From positions 1-22,024 of the IMG/VR virus record IMGVR_UViG_3300021478_000117: a DNA stretch of 22,024 nucleotides. One strand, given 5' to 3'. Every line of letters begins with the position of its first letter. The first letter of the stretch is position 1. Under the pieces are notes generated by a model. That model was not told where the DNA came from. It did no database searches and saw nothing but the letters and a program-made list of their open reading frames with translations. This document shows, piece after piece, positions 14,068-21,600 of the stretch. Source of the stretch: a virus. The position numbers were made by a program, and so were the translations under genes.

Positions 14068-14511
14068 CTACGAGGTGGTGACGGTGAGGGGGTCACCGGT
14101 GATGGGCGCCAGCGCGTCGCTGGGCTCGATCAATATGAACGACACGAGGGCGCCGTTCGGGGCCTTCACGTCGAATCGGTCGCCGCCGTACATCGGGCCG
14201 CGGATGAAGTCGCCCGCCTCGTACCACGCACCTTCTGGCCACGGCTGCAGTGTCTTGCGGTCATGGAAGGCCATAGGGCCTACAGCGCGCACGAGGGCGA
14301 CCTGTACCCGATATCGTTCAGTGTCTTTAGTCTCGTCTGACATAATGATGGTACCCACGCGCGCCTTGGGCGTACGAAGTTGCAGAAGCGCGAGACTGCC
14401 GAACGGGACGCCGAAGGGCGGCAGTACGTCGGGGAAGGCCTCCTGGTATTCAGCAGCGTATCGATTGCCGATTAGTTCTGCGACTGTCTTGACCGGAGAA
14501 AACGTCGTCAT
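14068..14511 (-). CDS. GroES (Cpn10)-like phage protein
   Basis: This 147-residue protein follows the GroES order of strands. It has PFGSLALLQLRTPKARVGTI (about 36-55) and an acidic IIMSDETKDTERY, where GroES has the mobile loop and IVLPDS-type strand. VQVALVRAVGPMA (69-81) matches the GxVVAVGxG strand. YEAGDFIRGPMYGGDRFDV (97-115) matches GDxVxxxxYxGxxv, and ALVSFILIEPSDALAPI (121-137) matches the final strand (ILxExDILAxI). Phage GroES-like proteins, such as T4 gp31, help host GroEL fold the capsid protein. The place just before the scaffold and capsid genes fits. GAGG lies eight bases before the ATG, which directly follows the upstream TAA. Some relatives may instead be structural. Confidence 0.7.
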   Translation of the reverse strand: MTTFSPVKTVAELIGNRYAAEYQEAFPDVLPPFGVPFGSLALLQLRTPKARVGTIIMSDETKDTERYRVQVALVRAVGPMAFHDRKTLQPWPEGAWYEAGDFIRGPMYGGDRFDVKAPNGALVSFILIEPSDALAPITGDPLTVTTS

Positions 14512-14703
14512 TTATTCATCCTCGGAGCGGTTAGCGTTTTCGATGATTTCGTTCAGGCGCTCTCGCACCAGACCGTAGGCGCGAAGCTGTCCGTTGATCT
14601 GACCGAAGCTGAACGCCGTCCCCTCGGAGGCGTTCTCAACCCCGGCGATGGATTCGCCACGCAGCTCTTCGAGCAGCGCGAGAATCGACTCTAGCGGGAT
14701 CAC
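14512..14703 (-). CDS. Small helical phage protein, unknown function
   Basis: This 63-residue product starts at a GTG (14703-14701) that directly follows the TAA of the preceding gene; no ATG is available. It reads MIPLESILALLEELRGESI, then a Gly/Ser stretch, then GQLRAYGLVRERLNEIIE and an acidic tail. It probably forms two amphipathic helices. The ribosome site is weak, so coupling is likely. I do not recognise a function. The abutting ends on both sides (its own TAA is followed directly by the next ATG) support it being a real gene. Confidence 0.7.
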   Translation of the reverse strand: MIPLESILALLEELRGESIAGVENASEGTAFSFGQINGQLRAYGLVRERLNEIIENANRSEDE

Positions 14704-14880
14704 TTACTTGTTGGTCTTGTTGCTCTTGTCGCTCTTCGAGCCGCCGACGCGCCCTTCGGACTGCGCCGAGGAGAGCGATTCGCCAGTCGCGATCGACTTG
14801 TGAAGGGGCAGCGGCCCCTTCATCGGGAACTTCGTCAGCGTCGACTTGCCTGACTTCGTGATACGGGTCTCGTTCGCCAT
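14704..14880 (-). CDS. Small basic phage protein (58 residues), unknown function
   Basis: The ATG (14880-14878) directly follows the TGA of the preceding small gene. The product reads MANETRITKSGKSTLTKFP, PLHKSIATGESLSSAQSEGR, then a Lys/Ser/Asn-rich tail ending SDKSNKTNK. It has no clear fold. The stop-start abutment on both sides and the absence of a longer sensible frame support it. Another minus-strand frame (14636-14884) covers the region but would overlap both neighbours. I know no function; a small virion or DNA-binding protein is possible from its charge. Confidence 0.65.
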   Translation of the reverse strand: MANETRITKSGKSTLTKFPMKGPLPLHKSIATGESLSSAQSEGRVGGSKSDKSNKTNK

Positions 14881-15024
14881 TCACTTGCCCTTCTTCTTGC
14901 CGGAACTGCGGCGCGCTTCGCTAAGTGCGATTGCGACCGCTTGATTTTGCTTGCGCCCAGACCTAACTAGTTCTGAGATGTTACTAGATACCGTCTTCCT
15001 ACTCGAACCTTTTTTAAGAGGCAC
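14881..15024 (-). CDS. Small conserved phage protein of the MPLKKG...QAVAIAL type
   Basis: This 47-residue product reads (V/M)[35 protein letters not shown] and a Lys-rich end. It is a clear member of a very common small tailed-phage family, typically MPLKKG..SK..I..NI..L...G.PQKQAVAIAL, whose function is unknown. Here the start is GTG (15024-15022), not the usual ATG. An in-frame stop at 15064-15066 with no ATG between makes GTG the only reasonable start. GGAG (15035-15032) lies seven bases upstream, inside the divergent HNH gene. The loss of ATG may have happened when the HNH gene inserted. Confidence 0.85.
   Translation of the reverse strand: MPLKKGSSRKTVSSNISELVRSGRKQNQAVAIALSEARRSSGKKKGK
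15016..15021 (+). promoter_or_regulatory. Ribosome binding site of the HNH gene
   Basis: AAGAGG lies five bases before the ATG at 15027. It coincides with the Pro-Leu codons at the start of the small divergent gene, so its sequence is constrained by both genes. It supports 15027 as the HNH start. Confidence 0.65.
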
Positions 15025-15026
15025 GA

Positions 15027-15536
15027 ATGATCTCCATAGTCTGTCGTCAGTGCGGCGGAACCTTCATGGTCCGACCGTATCGAAAACACTCTGCAACCTT
15101 CTGTTCTCGCAGATGCGGGGCCCTGGGCACCGTCTCCAAACGAGAGCCCCACAGGCTCAAAGCCATACGAGGCAAGATCGCCCACAACAACCAGGGTATG
15201 ACTAAGTCGTGCCTGCAGTGCTCTAAGATATTCAGGCTTTCGCCATCACGTCTAGAATCAAAACACTACTGCAGCCAAAACTGCTACACCCAGGCCCAGA
15301 AAAGCAACCCACTTCCGCTGAAGCGCTACAAGCGCGTCACTGTCGATGGAATCCGAGTCTTGGAGCATCGACACGTTATGGAGAAACAACTAGGCCGTAA
15401 ACTACTCACGCACGAACAAGTTCATCACAAGGACCGCGATAGGCACAACAACGATCCGGCCAATCTTGAAGTGCTGGACATAGTCGAGCACGGCAGAATC
15501 AGTGCGTCCCACAGAGGACCTCTACTTCGAGCGTAA
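15027..15536 (+). CDS. HNH endonuclease, free-standing homing-type
   Basis: This is the only supported plus-strand gene. The 169-residue protein has two Cys4 zinc ribbons with identical spacing: C6-x2-C9-x16-C26-x3-C30 and C62-x2-C65-x16-C82-x3-C86. These are followed by an HNH nuclease domain: [15 protein letters not shown] (112-126), [15 protein letters not shown] (130-144) and NLEVLD. The H133-H134, N141/N142 and N146 pattern matches the HNH_3-type motif HHxDxxxxNNxPxNL. Such enzymes nick or cut DNA of related phages and spread their own gene. Two 60-base lines within the gene count 52% and 48% GC, against 65% in a line of the portal gene, suggesting separate origin. It ends 26 bases before the oppositely oriented stop of the next gene. 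Confidence 0.9.
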   Translation: MISIVCRQCGGTFMVRPYRKHSATFCSRRCGALGTVSKREPHRLKAIRGKIAHNNQGMTKSCLQCSKIFRLSPSRLESKHYCSQNCYTQAQKSNPLPLKRYKRVTVDGIRVLEHRHVMEKQLGRKLLTHEQVHHKDRDRHNNDPANLEVLDIVEHGRISASHRGPLLRA

Positions 15537-15562
15537 CATAATTGCTGCGCTCAAAATCAAGC

Positions 15563-15895
15563 CTAGGACTTGCCGCCGCGGCACAGCGCAACCGTGGTCG
15601 CGTGCTTCGAGGCCGCGCCGATGGCTGGGCAGTCGTGAGCCGAGGCCGTGGTCTTGTAGCCGCGCATCGAGCCGCCCTGGACTCCGCCGCCGTGCGAGAA
15701 GGCCGCCCCGGGAGCGCCCGGACCAATGCCGGCGCCCGGAGGCCCGACAGGGAGGCTGCCCGGCATCGGGCCGGAGGCGCCCGCGGGGAGCGCGCCGAGG
15801 GCGGCGCCCATCGCAGGCTTGCGCGGACGAGCCTTGCCGAAAGCTGAAGTCGGAGCCGGGGGGCGGCCCTTGCCGCCGAATGCGCCTTTGGCCAT
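15563..15895 (-). CDS. Small Gly/Ala/Pro-rich phage protein
   Basis: This 110-residue protein starts MAKGAFGGKGRPPAPTSAFG and is low in complexity up to about residue 75 (ALGALPAGASGPMPGSLPVG). Its C-terminus is more defined: GSMRGYKTTASAHDCPAIGA and KHATTVALCRGGKS, with two cysteines. Small proteins with such a disordered start and RGxxxxxxxxxCP/G-rich ending occur beside portal genes in other phages, but I know no function. AGGA lies about nine bases before the ATG at 15895. It shares the operon with the portal gene (47-base gap). The HNH gene lies just beyond its end. Confidence 0.7.
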   Translation of the reverse strand: MAKGAFGGKGRPPAPTSAFGKARPRKPAMGAALGALPAGASGPMPGSLPVGPPGAGIGPGAPGAAFSHGGGVQGGSMRGYKTTASAHDCPAIGAASKHATTVALCRGGKS

Positions 15896-15943
15896 TGATC
15901 TATTATCCTAGATAAAGTTGAAGGTCTGATCTACGATAGCATA

Positions 15944-18628
15944 TCACTTCTTACCGCCGACGCCCTTGCCGTTGCTGATCGCGGGCTTATGCTTCCCGGC
16001 CTTGATGGCCATCTGCTCGATCTCGATGGCCGTCTCGTTGTCCATCTCAGTCGTCTTGATGTTGGTGTCGGCCTGCGTCTGCGTGGCCTGGGCGGCGACG
16101 GTATTACGATCGTCGGCAACCTTGATGTTTGCGGCGTCGACGAGGTGCTTCTTCTCGGCGTTGTCCTGGTCGGCCTGAGCCTGCTGGTTCGCGCGGTCGG
16201 TGTCGGCCTGAGTCTTCGTGGCCTCGGTCTGCGCCTTGAGGTTGTCGGCGTTCTGCTGCGCGTTGACCTTCTGGCTCTCGATCTGAGCCTTAGAGTCGAC
16301 TTCCTTGGCCTTGACCTGGAGGGCGGCCTGATCGTTCGCGGCCTTGGCCTTGTCGGCCTCGGTCTGGCGCTGGACGTCCTGCTGCGCGACGACGCTGGGG
16401 TCCATCGGCGTCGGCGGCTGCATCTGCTTGATGAGGGCCTGCGCCTTCTGAATGAGCGGCATCACGGACGCCAGCTCCTGCTGGGCGTGCTGCATGACTT
16501 CCGGCGTCAGCTCCGCCATCAGGCGGTCGAGCTGCACTTCAAGTCCCTTGACCTGTTCGAGGGCGTCTAGCGTGATGCGCTGGTCCTTGAAGGTCTCTCG
16601 CAGTACGTGATTCGTGGCGACGAGCATCGCGTCGGCGTACCAGAGAGCCAAGTGCTCGCCGAAGTGGTTGAGCATCGTCGGCAGGAACTTCATAGCCAGG
16701 ATGGGGTTCGAGCCGAATAGAGGGCTGTCCATGTAGGCGGCGTGCTGCGCAATGTGGCTCTCGTGGTCCTGGCCCGGGTAGGCCTTGAGCGGCAGTCCCT
16801 GAGAGGCCGCGACATTCTCGGCGGCGGCGTTCAGCTCCTGCGGCATCGGTGCGTCGATCAGGAACTGCTCAGGCTCCGGGACCTTCATGGAACGTAGCTT
16901 GTTCAGTTCGACTTCTCGGATCTTGTAGACCTGGGGTAGCGCGATCGCGGACTGCGACAGCATCATCGCGGAGGCCTGACGCTGCGTGTCGCTGAAGATG
17001 CGGGGGTCGCTGACGGGGCGAACGACCATCGGTCCCTGGTAGTCTTCCTTCGTCACGAGGACTTCACCAAATTGGTCTACGATCTGCGCGTTCTCGACGG
17101 TCTGCTGGTTGTAGTCCCAGAGCTGCTTCAGGAAGCGGCGCATCGAGCGGTGCTGGCGCGCGAAGACGGCACCGAAGGACTTGAGGCCCTGCTCCACCAT
17201 CATGTTGGCGGTGCCGACCGGCGTCTCGCCGTTCATCTTGTTGAACTCGTCGAAGGTCGTGCGGATCACGCCGCGGCCGCCGTCGACGAGGAAGCCCAGG
17301 AGCTGGAACAGCGTCGGGGAGGGCTGCGGGAACACGAGCGGCATGTACGTCTTGCGGATGTCGTCCATCGCGAGCGTGCCTTGCATCTCGGTGACGGAGC
17401 CGACGTTCGGGGCGATCTTCTGGCCGCCGGCGGTGGCGCCGCCCTTGAGCTTGACACCCGTCTGCGTGCTGTTGAGTAGGGCGGCGTCCATGAGCGCACG
17501 AAGCGCGCCGGTCGCGGCCGCCGAGAGGCCACCGATCATGTGCGTGAAGCCCACCGGATAACCGCCGCGCCACGGCCAGAACGGCCACTCGATGAGGAAG
17601 TCCAGGCGGAACTTGTTGGGGTCGTTCGGCTTCCAGTTGCGGTAGATCGATAGCACCTTGCGGGTCTGCTCATCGACCGTGACGAGGTACGGCAGCGGTC
17701 GCTCGTCGCCGTCAAGCTTCAGGAACGTCGAGCACTCGTACACGACGCGGACGTCGTCGATGTTCTCCGTCGGCAAGTCGCGGCCGATGATCTTGTCGTT
17801 CGAGCGCGAGGACAGCGTCTGCTCTACGTTGTCGCTGGACGTCGCGGGGTCGATCTCGTCTAGCCAAAGTCCGGCCTCGACGTTCGCCTCGAAGGTCTGC
17901 CGGTCGACGTCCATCTCGTGCGTGATGCGCTGCTGGGAGTAGAAGTCGCCATCTGACCAGGGGCGGTGGACCTTATCGATGTAGACTACGATAGCGTCGG
18001 GGCGGCCGTCGACGGGGGTCATCTTCGTGTAGAAGGCGCCGCCGATGCCCTGCTGAGTGAAGCCGGCCTCAAGCTCACTGTAGAACGAAGGCATCTCCTC
18101 CGTCAGCTGGTAGTTCATGTGGCGCGACGTGCGGTCGGCGCGGTCGTTCTTGTCGTTCGTGGGGATGCCGTACGTCTGGCCCTTGACTGGGCCCTCGGGA
18201 GGCAGCAATTCTCCAGTGACGCGCGCCGAGTAGTCGACGACGGCCTCCGTCATCATGGGGTGTACGACGCGAGATGCGCCAGGGAAAGGGGCGCCGCCGG
18301 GGGCATCGTTACCGAGTCCGGTGCGGCGGAGGCCCTCTTCCTGTTGGGCGTCGCGCTTCTGTCGTGCGTCCTTGTCGACCTCGATCGAATCCAGTAGGTC
18401 CATCGCGATGTCGGAGAGGTCGCGGGCGTCCATCCCGTCGGCGAGGTTGTCGAAGTGGGCCTTGTCGCTATCCGACGTCCCTTCGCCGAGGTCTATGTCT
18501 GCGGTGCCGTCGTCGTTCAGCGTGATCTCGCTGCCGGCGGGCTTCGTGGGCTTTAGTGTTGAGGCGGGGTCGCTGAGGGTCTCGCGCATGAGGTCCACTG
18601 CGCGGCCGCCTCGAATATCCTCAGCCAT
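15944..18628 (-). CDS. Portal protein
   Basis: This 894-residue protein forms the twelve-subunit ring through which DNA enters and leaves the head. The diagnostic region is PFPGASRVVHPMMTEAVVDY (114-133) followed by GELLPPEGPVKG (139-150), matching the F.GAS.V.HP...EA......EL.P..GP pattern of large podovirus portals. Further signs are DFLIEWPFWPWRGG, a helical wing with GALRALMDAALLNS and LKGGATAGGQ, and AFDEFNKMNGETPVGTANMM-like helices (barrel region). From about residue 745 to 870 is a long Q/A/K/D-rich coiled coil (TEADKAKAANDQAAL, NAQQNADNLKAQTEATKTQA), then a basic end. Its ATG directly abuts the stop of the large upstream protein. Length is at the upper range for portals because of the acidic N-terminus and C-terminal coil. 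Confidence 0.9.
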   Translation of the reverse strand: MAEDIRGGRAVDLMRETLSDPASTLKPTKPAGSEITLNDDGTADIDLGEGTSDSDKAHFDNLADGMDARDLSDIAMDLLDSIEVDKDARQKRDAQQEEGLRRTGLGNDAPGGAPFPGASRVVHPMMTEAVVDYSARVTGELLPPEGPVKGQTYGIPTNDKNDRADRTSRHMNYQLTEEMPSFYSELEAGFTQQGIGGAFYTKMTPVDGRPDAIVVYIDKVHRPWSDGDFYSQQRITHEMDVDRQTFEANVEAGLWLDEIDPATSSDNVEQTLSSRSNDKIIGRDLPTENIDDVRVVYECSTFLKLDGDERPLPYLVTVDEQTRKVLSIYRNWKPNDPNKFRLDFLIEWPFWPWRGGYPVGFTHMIGGLSAAATGALRALMDAALLNSTQTGVKLKGGATAGGQKIAPNVGSVTEMQGTLAMDDIRKTYMPLVFPQPSPTLFQLLGFLVDGGRGVIRTTFDEFNKMNGETPVGTANMMVEQGLKSFGAVFARQHRSMRRFLKQLWDYNQQTVENAQIVDQFGEVLVTKEDYQGPMVVRPVSDPRIFSDTQRQASAMMLSQSAIALPQVYKIREVELNKLRSMKVPEPEQFLIDAPMPQELNAAAENVAASQGLPLKAYPGQDHESHIAQHAAYMDSPLFGSNPILAMKFLPTMLNHFGEHLALWYADAMLVATNHVLRETFKDQRITLDALEQVKGLEVQLDRLMAELTPEVMQHAQQELASVMPLIQKAQALIKQMQPPTPMDPSVVAQQDVQRQTEADKAKAANDQAALQVKAKEVDSKAQIESQKVNAQQNADNLKAQTEATKTQADTDRANQQAQADQDNAEKKHLVDAANIKVADDRNTVAAQATQTQADTNIKTTEMDNETAIEIEQMAIKAGKHKPAISNGKGVGGKK

Positions 18629-21600
18629 CTAGATTTTGCTCCCGAAGTAGCCGTGACCGATCTCGCCGCCATGCGAGTCGAAGAACATACTCTTCCAGCC
18701 TAACATATCGTCGTCGACCCTCCCGCCGCGGGCGTTAGGCTCCGGGATATGGTTGAAGTCGTAGGGGGCGTCGTGGATTCCGGACATGTCAGGCACCGAC
18801 ATCGCCGCACCACGAGGAGGCATGCGTGTCCCGCCAGAGCTGCCACCGATCTCGCCGGACAGCAGAAGGTCGCGAGCCTCCTCTGGATGAATTCCGCGCC
18901 TCTCGGCTACGTCGGCCATGTGGTTCGCGATCATTTCAAGCTTAGAGGGCCCTATGTAGCGGACACCGGTCTGGGGGCCGCCTAGATTCCACAGCAGCGC
19001 CTGGGCGTCGCGGGGCCTCATACCAAGGCGACCAGCGACCTTGTCATTGAACCACGGAACGGTATCGCTGTATTCCGTATTAGACATCACGCCATTTCTC
19101 ACGGCAGCAGTGTCCGCAGTGGACACGTCTGGGTAGCCCAAGATGCGATTGAAGTGACTATCCGCGACGGGTCGATCCGAGTACGGGAAGCGCGGGTCAG
19201 TCGCGGCAGCGTAGGTGGGAACCTTATGGCTGGCGGGCCACAAGCGACCTGTCTCTTCGTAGTCTAGGAGATTAGGAGCCTGCGCTGTTCTTCCATAAGA
19301 GTGACCTTTCAGGCCGCGCAGTTCATCGGGAAAATCTGCAGATCTCTCTTCCTCTGGGATTACATGATACCTCAAGAAATCGTCCAGGCGTCCCTGTTTG
19401 GCAAGCCAATTAGCATAGAAGCCGCGATTTATCTCGGTCTTGGGGTCGCTGCCGGCCGACATGACGGCGGTGCGGTTGTTGAGGTCCGTCATGGCGCGGT
19501 CGCCGGTGCCCAGCTCTCGCATGCGATCCCACAGAGGAGACATCTCGTACCACGAGCGCGTCAGCTTGATGTCTGGATCTGACAGGCCGGCCGATAGGGC
19601 GCCGCGAAGGCGAGCGGCGTTAGTATTCGTAAGGACGCGAGGACTGGTCTTGGCGGTGCCACTGAGATTGAAGGGTGGCGACTGCAAAAACGGACGGATG
19701 CTGTCGAGGTCTCGGTTGCCCTGCGACAACTCGTCGAGGGAGTTGCGGGTATGGCCGAAGAGCTTGTACATGTTGCCCTCCTGGCCGGGGTCGGCGATCA
19801 GGCGAGACCTCGCATCGGACACTAGCTCCGGTGCGGGCTTATAGATTCCAGGGAAGGACTCGCGTGCAGGGTCGATCAGGTATTTCGCGGCGCGACCGAT
19901 CGCTTGCCCGACGGGGCCCAGGTCCTTGTGGTGCTCGACGTCGTCCTGCTGCCACATCCACTCAGGGAGCAGGCCGGCCTTCTGGTCGGCGTAGACGGTG
20001 TCGGCGCCGCTCGCGCCCTTGTTGGCGGCGGACTGCGGCCCGAAATTCACCCAGGAGTTCTGTCCGCGAGTTTCCGAGGTAGCGGCGGGTATGGCATCCG
20101 AAGAGTACGAGCGCATGTGGTTGAGCCACGCCCGCTCTTCACCGGGTGCGCGGAAAAATGGATTACCGGGCCCGAAGTGTCCGAGCGCATCGTGTACAAC
20201 ACGAAATGCGTCGTTGGCAGTCGCGTTATCCAAGTCTCCAACTCTGCCAACTCTCTTGAGGAGCGGATTATCGCCGATATCAGTCTGTGTTCCATAGCCT
20301 TGCTCCGTTGGGAAAACCTTGAGTCGGCCATTCTGTACGAGGTCGCGATAGCCTAGTGACGGCGACGCCGCGTAGGGGTCTCCCTCTCCATGCTTCAGAA
20401 ACTCGAACTTCGCGCCGGTGCCTTCGAGGGCGCGGTACTGGTCCATCGTCTCGTCGATCAGCGCGTCGTATGCGCGCTTCACGCGCGGGTCCGACGGGTC
20501 GTGCTTCATGTCCTCGTAGCCCTGCGCGATCTTTCGGGCGCGGTCCTCGTCGAGCTTGGGGTACGACGTGATGGGGTAGTCGGTGCCGTAGCGCGTCGCG
20601 AACTTGTGTGCGACGTCCTCGAACTCCTTGATGGGGTGCGCCGGCATCTGGAATCCGCCCGGGAGCTTAACGGTGCTGGGCTTGCCGGCGGCCTCGCGAA
20701 GGATGGTCGTCAGTCCCTTGCCGACGGGTCCTAGGTCGGCGTGGTACTCGACGCCGCCACCACGCGCGAAGGCCTCGCTGCCTAGACGGAGCGGTGGTTG
20801 AGGTATGAAGTGCTGAGGAATTATTGGAGTGTCGGCGCCCTGCGGCAAAAACTTATCCTGCATACGCTGGACAGCCTCCTCCACCGGGTCACGTCCGAAC
20901 TCTTTTGGATTCACGTTGTTGAGTCGCACGAGTGCGACGTCGTCGCCCATGTTCTCCATCGCACGCATCCGGTGGCGACCCTCGTGACCTTCAATTCCAG
21001 TCATGCCTGTGGGGCGCGGACTACCTATCAAAGGCGTATTTGAAAACAGGCTACCTTGTGGTGATTCCTCCCCATAGCTCTCTGGCGTCTTGTACATCCA
21101 CAATTCGGGCGGCCTGTCCATTCCTTTGCTCTGGATATGACTGGCGAGTCGATCAAGGTACGCCTCCTGCGTCTGGTCCTGACGCGACGGCATGCGGCCA
21201 GCGCTGCGGGGCATGGACTGGAAGCGAGGATACGGAACTGCGCGTGACGCCGACTCTGGAAGGGGAAGTGCGTAATCCTCGAAGGCGTACGGTGGTAGCG
21301 TCGTAAACAGGCTGTTGCGGTACTCGCCCTTGCCCGACATCGGATTGAAGGTATCGAGCAGCCCCTTCGTCGAGTAGCGGTCGAGGTTCGCCAAGTCGGC
21401 GGCCTGCTCCATTCGTGCGCCCTGGAGGGAGCCGAAGGAATTGCGGATCGTGCGGATGGCCTTCGCGACCTTGCCGCCGTCGGCGTATCCGCGCATCCCA
21501 ACTTCGGGTGGAAGCTCCTGGGGCGTCACGGTGTCCTCGGACGGAGACGTCAATGCGTCCCAGACACCGAGGCCGCCCTGTATCGCCAGAGCCGGAAGCT

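Noticed and set aside
13558-14578. Two overlapping plus-strand frames, one looking hydrophobic (LVVLVVLVTVAEALVFL)
   Set aside because: The apparent membrane stretch is the antisense of GAC/GAG acidic codons in the scaffold gene, not a real membrane protein.
14636-14884. Minus-strand 82-codon frame beginning [11 protein letters not shown]
   Set aside because: It would overlap two small genes that abut their neighbours exactly; those frames fit the operon better.
14941-14969. TTGATT with a 17-base spacer to TAACTA as a promoter for the HNH gene
   Set aside because: The -10 match is poor (two of six bases) and it lies within the small gene on the other strand.
15896-15943. AT-rich gap after the portal gene with GATAAT
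   Set aside because: No matching -35 at a proper distance, and the motif overlaps the ribosome site; probably just a gap with a ribosome site.
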